DNA of 64,000 nucleotides from an uncultured Oscillospiraceae bacterium (GCA_900541975.1 UQLR01000006.1:1-64000); one strand, 5' to 3'. Positions 15,859-26,031 are shown, counted from the stretch's first letter. Made by a program: numbers and translations. The notes: generated by a model not told the origin, from the sequence alone.

Positions 15859-16164
15859 TGTTTGTCCCTCACAATCAAAATAAATCCACTTACTTATAGC
15901 ACTGAAAAATGCAGATGTAAAGCCAACCGCTTATTTTCTCTTTTCTATACAAGACGTTTTTAAAAATTTTGTATATTTCTTTTAAAAAGAAAAACGTGCA
16001 AAAAACACATTGCTTTTTTACAAAAACCTGTTGCTTATAAAAAAGCCGGACAGAAGGCCCGCTGCTTTTGTCCGGCTCTATTTTTGTCCCGCTGTGCAAA
16101 GCATACAAACGCTGCACAGACTCTGTTTTAAAAGTGGGCAGCTTTGTATTTTTCTGCAATCAGG
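15859..16164. other. Intergenic region between acetyltransferase and P-type ATPase genes
   Basis: No gene is supported in these 306 AT-rich bases. They contain the terminator of the ATPase gene (16045-16076) and presumably the promoter of the acetyltransferase gene, which I cannot place with confidence. Confidence 0.55.
16045..16076 (-). terminator. Terminator of the P-type ATPase gene
   Basis: An 8-bp stem (GCCGGACA at 16045-16052 with TGTCCGGC at 16069-16076) is followed on the minus strand by six T residues. It lies about 90 bases beyond the ATPase stop. Confidence 0.75.
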
Positions 16165-18531
16165 TTACAAATTTAAATGAAACTGCTTATCTATTTTCAG
16201 TTTATCCATAATACGAATTAAAAAAACAAACAGCAGTACGGAAACGGCCAGCAAGGGAAGCATAACCAGCAAAATTTTCATGCTGAAGGGGTTTAAATTA
16301 AATAATTCGCGGAATACGGTCAACCCCAGTACCAGCCCAGACGTGCACACTGTAAACAGCGCAATTCTAATAGGATTAAACGGTACACTCAGCTTGAAAA
16401 TAAGCATCAGTCCTGTAAATCCGGCCAGAATCACGCAAAGCGTTGAAATTTGCTCCGTTGTAAGCCCCACAAACGTCGATAGAATTAAAATAAATATAAC
16501 ATTTAAAATAATGGTAAGTGCTGCGGGGATTGCTCTGGATATTACATTTAAAAAGAAATTCCCCTGTATTCTTTCACGGTTGGGTTCAAGCGCCAGCACA
16601 AAAGAAGGAAGACCAATGGCAAATACGTTAATCAGCGTCATCTGAATCGGTTGGAACGGATAATTAAAGTCGACAAACAAAAACAGCAACGCCAGCACAG
16701 AAGAATAAATGGTCTTTACAAGAAAAAGCGCCGCGCTGCGCTGAATATTATTGATCGAACGCCGGCCTTCCGCCACAACTCTGGGCATGGATGAAAAATC
16801 GGAATTCAGCAGCACAAGCTGCGATACATTCCTGGCTGCGTCGCTACCGCCGGCCATCGCCACCGAGCAGTCCGCTTCTTTCAAAGCAAGCACGTCGTTT
16901 ACACCGTCCCCCGTCATGGCGACGGTATGCCCCGCCTGTTTTAACGCGCAAATTAAATCTTTTTTCTGCACAGGCGTTACTCTGCCGAAAATAGAATACT
17001 GTTCGGCGGCTGCTTTTATTTCCTCCGGCGTCTTAAGCGAAGTTGCGTCAACATACCGTTCATAGCCTTTTAGCCCGGCTTCCTTTGCCACGCCGGAAAC
17101 AGTTACAGGGTTGTCGCCGGATATAATTTTTAATTCCACGCCCTGCTGGTCAAAGAAAGCAAGCGTTTCTTTTGCATTTTCACGGATTTTATCTTTAATC
17201 TCCAGCAGCGCCATTGGACGCAAATGGGCCGGGAGCGCCTGATTTTCCCCAAATGAATCGTCCGATCGCGCCAGGAGTAAAACCCTGTACCCGTTTGACA
17301 ACGCATGAATTTTTTCCCTCACTTCTTTTGGAAGCGTTGGAAAAAGAAATTCTGCCGCGCCGATCACATATGTACCCGCTTTTCGAAACTGTGCACCGGA
17401 CCATTTTCTTTCTGAAGAAAACGGCACTGTATGCATCACCTCTACAGGCGTTTTCAGGCCGTATTTTTCCCGGATTGCCACGCTGGTTGGGTTGTCGTCC
17501 TCCAGCGCATTCATCAGGGCCGTAAGCGCCTGATCGACCTCCGCCTGGGAAACGCCGTCCAGCGGTGCGGCCTGGCAAAGCTCCATACTGCCTTCCGTAA
17601 TTGTCCCTGTCTTATCCAGACACAGTACATCTACCCTTGCGAGCGTTTCTATGCAGTAAAGTTCCTGTACCAGCACTTTATATCTGGCAAGGCGGATAAT
17701 CCCCACCGCAAGCACAGTACTAGTCAGTAAAATAAGTCCTTCCGGTATCATCCCAATCAAAGCGGCCACCGTATTGACCACAGAGGTTTGAAAGCCGGTC
17801 TCGCTGAGGCTTTGCTGATTTAAAAAAAGTAAAATTCCAACAGGAATAATTGCGATGGAAATAATCTTAATAATCTTATTCAGTGTGCGCATGATTTCAG
17901 AATTAACCTTTTTTATATACTTTGCGCCGCTGAAGATACTGGCCGCATAATTTTCATCGCCTACATGGTCAGCCCTTACCCTGCATTTTCCGCTGATCAC
18001 ATAGCTGCCTGATAAAAGCGTGTCGCCGGGTTTCTTATGAATTGGGTCCGATTCCCCTGTAAGAAGGGATTCGTTGACGTCGCATTCCCCCTGCAGGACA
18101 ATGCAGTCGGTGGGAATCTGGTTGCCGTTTGCCAGTTCCAGAACATCGTCAAGCACAATATCATTTATACCAACCAGCGTAATTTGTCCGTCCCGAACGG
18201 CCTTGACTTTTGTGGAAGCGATGATAGACAATTTGTCTACCGTTTTTTTTGCGCGGATTTCCTGAAACGTTCCAATTGCAATGTTACACAGCACAATTCC
18301 CATAAAAAGCATATTTTTATAAGACCCGACGCAAAGCACCGCAATTGCAAGCAAAATGTTAATTAAGTTAAAAAGGGTGCATATATTATCCCGTATGATG
18401 CGCGGAATGGATTTTGTCGGCAGGACGCTTTCCTTATTATAAAGGCCCTGTTCCATGCGCACCTGCACCTGTTGGCGGGTAAGACCGGTTTCCGGCCCGG
18501 CATTTATGCGCTTTTTTTCATTTTTTTCCAT
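16165..18531 (-). CDS. Cation-transporting P-type ATPase (CtpE-like, probably Ca2+)
   Basis: A 788-residue membrane pump. The P-type landmarks are all present: the actuator motif LLTGESDPI, the phosphorylation site VLCLDKTGTITEG with its aspartate, and the hinge motif MTGDGVNDVLALKEADCSVA. There is no N-terminal heavy-metal domain or CPC motif, so it is not a copper or zinc pump. Its length and the hinge sequence with NDVLALKEAD resemble the CtpE/PacL-like calcium group. Hydrophobic segments cluster near residues 45-90, 230-300 and the last 170 residues. I prefer the ATG at 18531, which has GGGAG seven bases upstream. It is monocistronic, with a terminator downstream. Confidence 0.9.
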   Translation of the reverse strand: MEKNEKKRINAGPETGLTRQQVQVRMEQGLYNKESVLPTKSIPRIIRDNICTLFNLINILLAIAVLCVGSYKNMLFMGIVLCNIAIGTFQEIRAKKTVDKLSIIASTKVKAVRDGQITLVGINDIVLDDVLELANGNQIPTDCIVLQGECDVNESLLTGESDPIHKKPGDTLLSGSYVISGKCRVRADHVGDENYAASIFSGAKYIKKVNSEIMRTLNKIIKIISIAIIPVGILLFLNQQSLSETGFQTSVVNTVAALIGMIPEGLILLTSTVLAVGIIRLARYKVLVQELYCIETLARVDVLCLDKTGTITEGSMELCQAAPLDGVSQAEVDQALTALMNALEDDNPTSVAIREKYGLKTPVEVMHTVPFSSERKWSGAQFRKAGTYVIGAAEFLFPTLPKEVREKIHALSNGYRVLLLARSDDSFGENQALPAHLRPMALLEIKDKIRENAKETLAFFDQQGVELKIISGDNPVTVSGVAKEAGLKGYERYVDATSLKTPEEIKAAAEQYSIFGRVTPVQKKDLICALKQAGHTVAMTGDGVNDVLALKEADCSVAMAGGSDAARNVSQLVLLNSDFSSMPRVVAEGRRSINNIQRSAALFLVKTIYSSVLALLFLFVDFNYPFQPIQMTLINVFAIGLPSFVLALEPNRERIQGNFFLNVISRAIPAALTIILNVIFILILSTFVGLTTEQISTLCVILAGFTGLMLIFKLSVPFNPIRIALFTVCTSGLVLGLTVFRELFNLNPFSMKILLVMLPLLAVSVLLFVFLIRIMDKLKIDKQFHLNL

Positions 18532-18789
18532 TTTATATCTCCCAAATACCAAAAATAAAAACTACGAAAAAAATAGTAGCATATTTTTTCCTAAATTACA
18601 ATCCAAATATGCCCGTTGATAAATAATACGGTAAGTTTTGTAAAAAAATAAAAAAGGTGGTAAAAAGCACTGCAATATCTGATTTATACCGTGCATCTTT
18701 CCATAAAAATTTTTTAAAGAGGCCTTTTCCAATCTAAAAAAACGCTTCTGTGGAAGAGTAATAGAAGCAACGGAAAAGGAGGTGTGCAA

Positions 18790-20034
18790 ATGAAAAAAAT
18801 GATAAAAAAATTAACCGTTGCGCTAACCATCGCCAGCATGCTGATTTTCAGCCTGAGCGGCGTTTATTCCCTGTATCTTCCCGATTCTTACAGAGTAACC
18901 GACCTGCATAATGTAATAAGCCCGCCGGTTGCCGGCGTTTCCATTGAAAATATTTCTAGTGTTACAGCTGTTCCGGCCGCTTCCTCCAGCGACAGCCATC
19001 AGGGCACATACAACGGAAGGCTGATGTTGGGCGGCGTTATCCCAATTAAAGACGTTACTCTGGATTTAAGTGAGGATATACAGGTAATTCCCTGCGGTAC
19101 TCCGTTTGGTGTAAAAATGTTTACGCAGGGCGTCATGGTGGTAAAGACAGACACTGTTACCGTGAACGGCCGCACCTGTTGCCCTGCAGCCGAGGGCGGC
19201 ATTGAGGTTGGCGATGTTATTTTAAAAGTGAACGACGACAGTATCCGGAGCAATGAGGAGCTGATTCAGATTGTTTCGCATGCAAACGGAGAAAAAATCA
19301 GTCTGGATGTTATGCGGGATGATAAAAATTTAAAATTGAGTATTACGCCGGTTCAGACAAGCCCGCAGGGCGACTATAAAATCGGCCTTTGGGTTCGGGA
19401 CAGCTCCGCAGGTATTGGAACTGTCACCTTTTATCAGGCAGAAAGCAAAACCTTCGGCGGCCTTGGACACGGTATATGCGACGTTGATACCGGCGCGCTT
19501 ATGTCGCTTTCCCAAGGCGACATTGTACAAGCAAAGCTTGACAGCATCACCAAAGGAATAAAAGGCACGCCCGGCGCCTTAAACGGACATTTTGACAACG
19601 ACGTTGCCATTGGTACGCTTTTGTCAAACTGTGAAACGGGTGTATACGGCTATATGGAAGAATCACCCGCAGACAACACCCCGGTTGAAGTGGCTTCCAA
19701 GCACGAGGTAAGGACAGGAAGTGCTAAAATTTTGACAACCATTTCCGGTGATCAGGCTCAATATTACGATATAGAAATTGAAAGCATCAATTATAATCAG
19801 GATACGGCATCTAAAAACATGACAATAAAAATTACCGATGAGACCCTTCTTGAAAAAACAGGTGGTATTGTACAAGGCATGAGCGGAAGCCCGATTTTGC
19901 AAAACGGGAAGCTGGTTGGCGCCGTTACGCATGTGTTTGTAAACGAACCTGAAAAAGGATATGCGATTTTCTCGGAAAATATGTTAGCGGATCTTGTAGA
20001 AAGCACCGCAAAAAACAGGGATATTGCCGCCTGA
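18790..20034 (+). CDS. spoIVB: SpoIVB peptidase (sporulation signalling protease)
   Basis: A 414-residue PDZ-containing serine peptidase that is secreted from the forespore and triggers pro-sigma-K processing by cleaving SpoIVFA. An N-terminal membrane anchor (LTVALTIASMLIFSLSG), a PDZ domain (residues about 110-195, GIEVGDVILKVNDDSI) and the S55 peptidase domain are visible. The catalytic His is in FGGLGHGICDVDTG and the Ser in VQGMSGSPILQNGKLVGAV. The ATG at 18790 is five bases from AAAAGGAGGTG; an in-frame GTG at 18784 lies inside that site and is less likely. spo0A follows downstream, as in Bacilli and Clostridia. Confidence 0.95.
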   Translation: MKKMIKKLTVALTIASMLIFSLSGVYSLYLPDSYRVTDLHNVISPPVAGVSIENISSVTAVPAASSSDSHQGTYNGRLMLGGVIPIKDVTLDLSEDIQVIPCGTPFGVKMFTQGVMVVKTDTVTVNGRTCCPAAEGGIEVGDVILKVNDDSIRSNEELIQIVSHANGEKISLDVMRDDKNLKLSITPVQTSPQGDYKIGLWVRDSSAGIGTVTFYQAESKTFGGLGHGICDVDTGALMSLSQGDIVQAKLDSITKGIKGTPGALNGHFDNDVAIGTLLSNCETGVYGYMEESPADNTPVEVASKHEVRTGSAKILTTISGDQAQYYDIEIESINYNQDTASKNMTIKITDETLLEKTGGIVQGMSGSPILQNGKLVGAVTHVFVNEPEKGYAIFSENMLADLVESTAKNRDIAA

Positions 20035-20150
20035 ATGTGTGTTAAAAATATTTTCCCCCTTTTTTTAAAAAAACTTTCTGTAAATACTTGCTTAATTTAC
20101 CAAATTGTGGTAATATAATCCCATCAAAAAAAATAACAGGGGGAATCTTT

Positions 20151-20948
20151 ATGGAAAAAAAGATTAAATCACTGATTACAGAAGATAGCGCAGTTTTCGG
20201 CCGCGAAGAATGTGAAATTTTGTCACAATATGGCATTGAAGTAAACTTATGTCAGAAAGACGGAATTGAAGTTCTGGAAAAAATTGACAGCTTACGGCCA
20301 GATGTTGTGCTTCTGGATCTTTTAATGACACGTATTGACGCTATTGGCGTACTGCGTTCCATGACCGGCAGTCAAAATGAAAAAAAACATCCGTTTTTTA
20401 TAATTCTTTCTTCTTTTGACAGCCCTGTACTGGAACGAGAGGTTTTAACCAATGGTGCAGCCGCTTTTATCCGCAAACCATACAATATGCAGGAAATTGC
20501 GCAAAAGATTGTAAAGCTTACGACCAGCGAATCCAACAGCACCCCTGAAAAAGCGCATAGCGGATTTGAAAATTTGGGTAGCGTTTTGGGGACAAATATA
20601 GAGGTAAAGGTTACAGAGATTTTGCATCAAATTGGCGTTCCGGCACACATTAAAGGCTATCATTATTTAAGAGATTCTATTATTATGTCTGTAGAAAAAC
20701 CCGAAATTATAAATGCCGTTACCAAACAGCTCTATCCCTCTGTTGCAAAAAAATATGAGACCACCTCTTCCCGTGTGGAACGCGCCATACGCCACGCTAT
20801 TGAAGTTGCATGGGATCGTGGCGACGTAGACGTACTCAACTCTTATTTTGGATATACCATCCATAACGGAAGAGGTAAGCCCACCAACAGCGAATTTATC
20901 GCTATGATCTCAGACAAACTGAGACTTCAGCTGAAAAACGCAAGCTAA
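20151..20948 (+). CDS. spo0A: Sporulation transcription factor Spo0A
   Basis: The master regulator of sporulation entry, 265 residues. The receiver domain has the acidic pair in ITEDSAVF, the phosphorylated Asp in VVLLDLLM, the switch Ser in ILSSFD and the Lys in FIRKPYN. The C-terminal DNA-binding domain is highly typical, with [20 protein letters not shown], the recognition region [19 protein letters not shown] and [20 protein letters not shown]. The usual DD pair is ED here, and the Pro after the phosphorylated Asp loop is replaced (LLMTRID), both tolerable. The ATG at 20151 follows CAGGGGGA. The gene ends 5 bases before a strong terminator. Confidence 0.97.
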   Translation: MEKKIKSLITEDSAVFGREECEILSQYGIEVNLCQKDGIEVLEKIDSLRPDVVLLDLLMTRIDAIGVLRSMTGSQNEKKHPFFIILSSFDSPVLEREVLTNGAAAFIRKPYNMQEIAQKIVKLTTSESNSTPEKAHSGFENLGSVLGTNIEVKVTEILHQIGVPAHIKGYHYLRDSIIMSVEKPEIINAVTKQLYPSVAKKYETTSSRVERAIRHAIEVAWDRGDVDVLNSYFGYTIHNGRGKPTNSEFIAMISDKLRLQLKNAS

Positions 20949-20953
20949 AAAGC

Positions 20954-20990
20954 TCCTCCGTCCATTTAAAGGACGGAGGACTAATTTTTA
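20954..20990 (+). terminator. Terminator after spo0A
   Basis: A perfect 10-bp stem (TCCTCCGTCC at 20954-20963 with its complement at 20971-20980), a 7-base loop and a following TAATTTTTAT run. Confidence 0.88.
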
Positions 20991-21125
20991 TAAAAAATTT
21001 ACCAAAATTTATAATACAGAAAAGACCTGTATGCTTTGCAGAAATATAGGCAACATCCAGAAAGCTCCCCGTGCCAAAAAATCAGTGCGCCCGCAAGCGA
21101 AAAACGCACTGCTTCGACAAACGCA

Positions 21126-21136
21126 TGTGCTATAAT
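21126..21136 (+). promoter_or_regulatory. Extended -10 promoter for the copper chaperone gene
   Basis: TATAAT at 21131-21136 is preceded by TGC, giving an extended -10 (TGNTATAAT). No good -35 lies 17 bases upstream. It is 31 bases before the ATG at 21168. Confidence 0.5.
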
Positions 21137-21167
21137 GCAATTATAAGCAAGAAATGGAGGAACAAAA

Positions 21168-21380
21168 ATGGCGGTAAAAACATATGTTATCAATGGAATG
21201 ACCTGCGGCCATTGCAGTACAAAAGTGGAACAGGCCATCAATGCAATCAACGGCGTTACTGCGCATGTCGATCTTGACGCAAAAACAGCAACCGTCACAT
21301 CCAAGGCGTATATTGACGACGCACAAATTATGAATGCCGTCACAGGCGCAGGTTATACGGTTGTAGAAAACTGCATATAA
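21168..21380 (+). CDS. Heavy-metal-associated (CopZ-like) copper chaperone
   Basis: A 70-residue single-domain HMA protein. The metal-binding loop is GMTCGHCSTKVEQAI near the N terminus, with the MxCxxC cysteines. The rest follows the beta-alpha-beta-beta-alpha-beta pattern ending in GAGYTVVENC. It should bind Cu(I) in the cytoplasm and pass it to a transporter. No copper ATPase or CsoR is adjacent. TGGAGGAA before the ATG is a good ribosome-binding site. It stands alone between spo0A and the convergent cysK. Confidence 0.9.
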   Translation: MAVKTYVINGMTCGHCSTKVEQAINAINGVTAHVDLDAKTATVTSKAYIDDAQIMNAVTGAGYTVVENCI

Positions 21381-21432
21381 ATTAAAAAATTTTTAAGAAA
21401 GCAAATAGAAAAGCACGGCTTAATTGGAAGTC

Positions 21433-21480
21433 AAACGGGCTTGCCGCCTATGATGATAGGGGCAAGCCCGTTTTTTCTTT
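21433..21480 (+). terminator. Terminator between copper chaperone and cysK
   Basis: A perfect 13-bp stem (AAACGGGCTTGCC at 21433-21445 with its complement at 21461-21473) is followed by TTTCTTTC on the plus strand. It may also act for the converging metY-cysK transcript. Confidence 0.85.
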
Positions 21481-21516
21481 CCCTGATATTATATGGCATT
21501 GGCTGCAACGGCATTT

Positions 21517-22467
21517 TTACCCTTCAATAGAAGCCTCATCTTTGAAAAGCGCCGTTGACAAATAGCGTTCACCCGTGTCCGGCAGAATAACAGCAATGTG
21601 CTTCCCTGCATTTTCCGGCCGCTTTGCAAGCTGCTGCGCCGCATAAACCGCGGCCCCGGAAGAAATCCCAACGAGAAGCCCTTCCGCCTTTGCAATACGC
21701 CGGCCCGTTTCCAGTGCGTCCTCATCTTTTACAGGAAATATCTCGTCATAAACGTTGGTATCCAGTGTGTTCGGTACAAATCCGGCGCCGATCCCCTGTA
21801 TTTTGTGGGAACCCGCAACCCCGCCTGACAAAACCGGAGAACCTGCCGGCTCTACCGCAACGACCTGTACAGACGGCTTTTTTTCTTTTAAAAAGCCTCC
21901 AGCCCCGCTGAGTGTACCGCCTGTGCCAACGCCGGCTACAAAGATATCCACGCAGCCGTCTGTAGCGTCCCATATTTCCGGTCCCGTTGTCCTTCTGTGA
22001 ACTGCAGGATTGGCCTGGTTTTCAAACTGGCCGAGGATCACTGAACCTTTTATTTCCCTGTTGAGCGCTTTTGCTTTTTCTATTGCACCGCTCATGCCTT
22101 TTTTGCCTTCTGTTAATATAAGTTGCGCGCCATAGGCCTTTAAAAGGCTGCGACGCTCTGCACTCATGGTTTCAGGCATTGTAAGCAACACCTTATACCC
22201 CTTTGCCGCCGCAACGCAGGCGAGGCCGATTCCAGTGTTGCCGCTGGTCGGCTCAATAATGACCGCGCCTTTTGAAAGCAGGCCCTTTTCTTCGGCGTCT
22301 TCTATCATTGCCCTTGCGATTCTGTCCTTTATGCTGCCGGCAGGGTTAAAGTATTCCAGCTTTGCCAAAATATGCGCTTGAATGTTCTCCCTCTTTTGAA
22401 AATTTGTAAGCTCCAAAATCGGTGTGTTACCGATCAACTGTGCAAGGCTTGTGTATATCTTCGCCAT
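21517..22467 (-). CDS. cysK: Cysteine synthase A (O-acetylserine sulfhydrylase)
   Basis: A 316-residue PLP enzyme that makes cysteine from O-acetylserine and sulfide. The N-terminal substrate loop and lysine are in [17 protein letters not shown], the phosphate-binding glycine loop is [12 protein letters not shown], and the serine/asparagine loop is [13 protein letters not shown]. The C-terminal [12 protein letters not shown] and [13 protein letters not shown] are typical. GGAGG before the ATG at 22467 supports the start. It lies 98 bases downstream of metY on the same strand, so both sulfur-assimilation genes probably share the promoter at 24030-24058. Confidence 0.95.
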   Translation of the reverse strand: MAKIYTSLAQLIGNTPILELTNFQKRENIQAHILAKLEYFNPAGSIKDRIARAMIEDAEEKGLLSKGAVIIEPTSGNTGIGLACVAAAKGYKVLLTMPETMSAERRSLLKAYGAQLILTEGKKGMSGAIEKAKALNREIKGSVILGQFENQANPAVHRRTTGPEIWDATDGCVDIFVAGVGTGGTLSGAGGFLKEKKPSVQVVAVEPAGSPVLSGGVAGSHKIQGIGAGFVPNTLDTNVYDEIFPVKDEDALETGRRIAKAEGLLVGISSGAAVYAAQQLAKRPENAGKHIAVILPDTGERYLSTALFKDEASIEG

Positions 22468-22565
22468 TTTGTTGCCTCCTATTACAATATATTTACGGGA
22501 TAGGGCACGGCAGCCAGCCGTGTCTTTTTCCGTATCGTTGCCTAAGCTGTTAGAATGAGAGTGTC

Positions 22566-23861
22566 TTATGCAATCGCTCTAAATGCCTGTTCCAGATCAA
22601 AAAGAATATCGTCTATATGCTCTATGCCAATTGACACACGCACAGTGTTATCCCTGATGTTTTGCTCCTCCCGCGTTTTTTCATCCAGCTGCGCGTGTGT
22701 GGTCGTCGCCGGATGAATCACAAGAGATTTTGCGTCTGCCACATTTGCCAGCAGAGAAAAAAGCCGAAGGTTATCTATAAATTTTCTGGCTTTTTCCCCG
22801 CCGCCTTTAATTTCAAACGTAAATATTGCGCCGCCACCAGTCGGAATATATTTTCGGCACAGCGGCTTTTGTTCCGGGTCGAGTAAAGGGTGGTTGATCC
22901 TTTCCACCTGCGGATGGCCTGCCAGATATTCCAGCACCTTTTTTGTGTTTTCCACATGGCGCTGCACACGCAGTGAAAGCGTTTCAAGCCCCTGTAACAA
23001 CAAAAACGCATGAAATGGGGAAATCGCCGCGCCCATATCGCGCAGGAGAAGCGCGCGAACCAGGGTAATAAATGCAGCTCTTCCGGCGGCCTCTGTAAAG
23101 CACAGGCCATGATAGCTGGGATTTGGCCCGGAAATATATGGAAAACGTTTGCTTGCCCGCCAGTCAAAGTTGCCGCTGTCTACAATAATACCGCCCAGCG
23201 CCGTACCGTGACCACCGATAAACTTGGTTGCAGAATGCACAACCAGATCTGCCCCGTATTCCACCGGCCGCACCAAATAAGGTGTTGCAAACGTATTGTC
23301 TACAACAAGCGGTACTCCGTGCCGGTGCGCCGCCTGCGCGACCTTTTCTATATCTGTAAGCATGGAGTTGGGATTTCCCATGGTTTCTATAAAAACTGCT
23401 TTGGTATTTTCGCAAATTGCACGTTCAAACACATCGGCATTGGTTGGCCGGACAAAGGTTGTAGTTATTCCATATTGTGCAAGCGTATGCGCAAGCAGGT
23501 TATACGTTCCGCCATAAAGATTGTTTGCCGCTACAATATGGTCGCCGGCGTGCGCCAGGGCTTGCAGTGTGTACGATACCGCCGCAGCACCGCTTGCCAC
23601 CGCCAGTGCGGCTACCCCGCCTTCCAGCGCAGCCATTCTGTTCTCTAAAACGGTCTGTGTGGGATTGGTCAGCCTGCCGTAAATATTGCCGGAAGCTGAA
23701 AGGCTGAACCTGGCCTGCGCATCTTCTGTACTTTCAAACACGTAGGCCGCCGTTTGATAAATAGGCACTGCACGAGCGCCTGTTGCAGGGTCGGGTGCTT
23801 CCTGCCCGGCATGCAACTGCTTTGTTTCAAAATGAAGCCGTCTTTGTGTTAAATCGTCCAT
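22566..23861 (-). CDS. metY: O-acetylhomoserine aminocarboxypropyltransferase (sulfhydrylase)
   Basis: A 431-residue Cys/Met metabolism PLP enzyme that converts O-acetylhomoserine and sulfide into homocysteine. The PLP-binding lysine is in [16 protein letters not shown], the aspartate in [13 protein letters not shown], and the N-terminal motif [20 protein letters not shown] is typical of MetY. The extended loop near VDSGNFDW further separates it from gamma-synthases. AAGGTGG precedes the ATG. It is the first gene of a metY-cysK pair behind a strong sigma-A promoter. I looked for SAM riboswitch and T-box elements in the leader and saw neither. Confidence 0.94.
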   Translation of the reverse strand: MDDLTQRRLHFETKQLHAGQEAPDPATGARAVPIYQTAAYVFESTEDAQARFSLSASGNIYGRLTNPTQTVLENRMAALEGGVAALAVASGAAAVSYTLQALAHAGDHIVAANNLYGGTYNLLAHTLAQYGITTTFVRPTNADVFERAICENTKAVFIETMGNPNSMLTDIEKVAQAAHRHGVPLVVDNTFATPYLVRPVEYGADLVVHSATKFIGGHGTALGGIIVDSGNFDWRASKRFPYISGPNPSYHGLCFTEAAGRAAFITLVRALLLRDMGAAISPFHAFLLLQGLETLSLRVQRHVENTKKVLEYLAGHPQVERINHPLLDPEQKPLCRKYIPTGGGAIFTFEIKGGGEKARKFIDNLRLFSLLANVADAKSLVIHPATTTHAQLDEKTREEQNIRDNTVRVSIGIEHIDDILFDLEQAFRAIA

Positions 23862-24029
23862 CGCTTGATACCACCTTATAATAATCTTGCTTTTATTCTT
23901 CTATATGTTTTTTGGTTTATGCAAAAGCAGCGGCAGAGCGCAAACTTTTTCAGAAGAAGCAGACAGCGCGCTGACAAACTACATACAATTTTTTAACTAA
24001 ATTGTTAGGGTATTTGAAAAATTTTTTCT

Positions 24030-24058
24030 ATTTTAGTAAATCCTCATTTTTTTGTCAA
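24030..24058 (-). promoter_or_regulatory. Sigma-A promoter of metY-cysK
   Basis: On the minus strand -35 TTGACA (24053-24058) and -10 TAAAAT (24030-24035) are exactly 17 bases apart. The leader to the metY ATG is about 160 bases. Just downstream lies an imperfect inverted repeat (CAATTT...AAATTG at 23987-24005), a possible operator. Confidence 0.85.
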
Positions 24059-24151
24059 GATTATTTTGGGAACGGGAATTTTATGTATACAATCTCTTTG
24101 CATTATGATAAAATGGAATTAGTTCGTACTATATTTTAAGGGAGTGATTTG

Positions 24152-25267
24152 TTGAAGGTTCTGATATTGTCCTGCAACACAGGCGAAGGCCATAACAGCG
24201 CCGGCAGGGCAATTTTTGAAAAACTTTTACAAAACGGCATAGAAGCAGAATTTGCAGACACACTTTCAATCGGCAGCCAAAACGCGTCCTTACATGTAAA
24301 CCGCCTGTATACAAATATTACGACAAAGACTCCTTCCACGTTTAAGCTGCTGTACAAAGCCGGAAGCGCCGTCAGCCGTCTGAAGATAAAATCGCCCGTC
24401 TATGCGGTCAATAAACTCAATGCCAAAAGCATTTACACATACATTTTGCGGAACAATTTCCACGCGGTGATAACCTCCCACCTTTTTCCAGCTGAAACGC
24501 TGACCAGTATACGAAAGCAACGGGGAAAAACTTTTAAATTTCTTTCTGTTGCTACTGACTACACCTGTATACCGTTTTGGGAGGAAACGCAGCCAGATTA
24601 TTACATTATTCCACACAGCGAGCTTATAGAGGAATTTACTGAAAAAGGCATCCCTCCCAAAAAGCTGCTGCCCTATGGAATTCCCGTAAGCGACGCTTAT
24701 AAAACGCATACGGAAAAACACTGTGCGCGCAGGGAATTGTCCCTTGATGAGGGAAAAACAACGCTTTTACTGATGTCTGGCAGCATGGGTTTTGGAAAGC
24801 CGGAAGCGCTGGTACAGGCTTTATGTCAAAAATTTGGGGAAAATACAAACCTGGTAGCCTTATGTGGCAATAATAAAAAGCTGGAAAACAGACTGCGTAC
24901 ACAATTTGGCTCTTATAAAAATGTAATAGTAAGAGGATATACAAACCAGGTAAGCCTGTATATGGATGCATGCGATCTGCTATTTACAAAACCGGGCGGG
25001 CTTACTTCTACTGAAGCGGCCGTTAAAAACATCCCCATTATCCATACCGCCCCGATTCCGGGGTGTGAAACGAAAAACGCGCAGTTTTTTGCACAGCGCT
25101 ATCTTTCCGTTTACTCGCCGGGTGATCCGCAAAAAGCGGCTTGTGATGCTTTTATACTGTTACATGATCCACAGAAAAAAGAAAAAATGCTGGAAATGCA
25201 AAACCGGTATATTTGTAAAGATGCGGCGGATTTGATCTATAAACTTTTACTGAAAATTTGCGGATAG
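24152..25267 (+). CDS. MGDG synthase/UgtP-type glycosyltransferase (GT28)
   Basis: A 371-residue glycolipid glycosyltransferase of the monogalactosyldiacylglycerol synthase/processive diacylglycerol glucosyltransferase family. The N-terminal lipid-acceptor domain has LILSCNTGEGHNSAGRAI, and the C-terminal nucleotide-sugar domain has LLMSGSMGFGKPE and FTKPGGLTSTEAAVKNIPII. It should act on the inner face of the membrane on diacylglycerol. The start is TTG: AAGGGAG lies 7 bases before the TTG at 24152, and another TTG at 24149 is less well spaced. A PlsY-like acyltransferase gene begins 51 bases downstream, so the pair probably builds membrane glycolipid. The sugar donor cannot be told. Confidence 0.88.
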   Translation: MKVLILSCNTGEGHNSAGRAIFEKLLQNGIEAEFADTLSIGSQNASLHVNRLYTNITTKTPSTFKLLYKAGSAVSRLKIKSPVYAVNKLNAKSIYTYILRNNFHAVITSHLFPAETLTSIRKQRGKTFKFLSVATDYTCIPFWEETQPDYYIIPHSELIEEFTEKGIPPKKLLPYGIPVSDAYKTHTEKHCARRELSLDEGKTTLLLMSGSMGFGKPEALVQALCQKFGENTNLVALCGNNKKLENRLRTQFGSYKNVIVRGYTNQVSLYMDACDLLFTKPGGLTSTEAAVKNIPIIHTAPIPGCETKNAQFFAQRYLSVYSPGDPQKAACDAFILLHDPQKKEKMLEMQNRYICKDAADLIYKLLLKICG

Positions 25268-25318
25268 AATAAAAAAGACAGGGGTTTTACACGCGTACTG
25301 TGAGGGGATTTATAAGAT

Positions 25319-25963
25319 ATGGAAAGACTACCGTTTTATCTGTTTTTTATCTGTGCCGGTTTTTTTTCCGGCAGCATCGTCTATTCTTATTTTTTACCGA
25401 AGCTGTTGCTACATAAAAATATTTTGCTGTTAAGCGACGACAGGAATCCCGGATGCGCCAATGTATTTAAATATATTGGCGTTCCCATGGGAATAGTATG
25501 CCTGCTGTGCGATTTTTTCAAAGGGTATTTGCCTATCATGTGGGCCTTGCATTTTCTGGAGGACAGAAGCCTTCTGTTTTCTTTTGTTCTGGCTGCTCCT
25601 ACAGCCGGCCACATGTTGAGCCCGTTTTTACATTTTCACGGAGGGAAAGCGATCAACGTTTCATTTGGCTGTCTGGCTGCGCTTTTACCGGCATATGCAA
25701 CGGTCTGGTGGCTGGTGATTCCATTTATTGCGCTTTCTACGCTTTTCAGGCTAAATCCACATAGCCTGCGCGTTGTGGCCAGCTTTGCAATCTTGTTCCT
25801 TTTAAGTGTTTTTGCTGACAAAAATACCGCCGTATCCTGCGGTGTATTTCTGATCAGCGCACTGGTCACGATCAAGCATACAGGCGTTTATCTTCACCAT
25901 GAACGCAGTCTTGCAAAGCTGCAATTTTTAAACCACACGCTTTGGAGCAGCCCGGAGCTTTAG
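25319..25963 (+). CDS. PlsY-like glycerol-3-phosphate acyltransferase (divergent)
   Basis: A 214-residue integral membrane protein of the PlsY family, which uses acyl-phosphate to acylate glycerol-3-phosphate. Family features are GSIVYSYFLPKLL, DRNPGCANVFKYIG, LLCDFFKGYLP, GHMLSPFLHFHGGKA and HHERSLAKL. These diverge from the usual motifs: GNIGATN is NPGCANV, and GGKGVAT is GGKAINV. It could be a paralogue with an altered substrate rather than the housekeeping enzyme. GAGGGG precedes the ATG. It sits directly after the glycolipid glycosyltransferase gene, which supports a joint role in lipid synthesis. A bidirectional terminator follows. Confidence 0.8.
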   Translation: MERLPFYLFFICAGFFSGSIVYSYFLPKLLLHKNILLLSDDRNPGCANVFKYIGVPMGIVCLLCDFFKGYLPIMWALHFLEDRSLLFSFVLAAPTAGHMLSPFLHFHGGKAINVSFGCLAALLPAYATVWWLVIPFIALSTLFRLNPHSLRVVASFAILFLLSVFADKNTAVSCGVFLISALVTIKHTGVYLHHERSLAKLQFLNHTLWSSPEL

Positions 25964-26031
25964 TACATAAAACCGGACAACGAAAATTTATTTAAAGAAA
26001 AAAGAAAATGTGAAAACAGAATTTTAAAAAG

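Noticed and set aside
15890..16159. 89-residue minus-strand frame next to the P-type ATPase
   Set aside because: It runs through the ATPase terminator hairpin and has no plausible start site.
23862..24029. Possible SAM riboswitch or T-box in the metY leader
   Set aside because: I looked for SAM-I helices and for the T-box core. The GGTGGTATC before the start resembles a T-box fragment but is just the ribosome-binding site; no specifier loop or terminator is seen.
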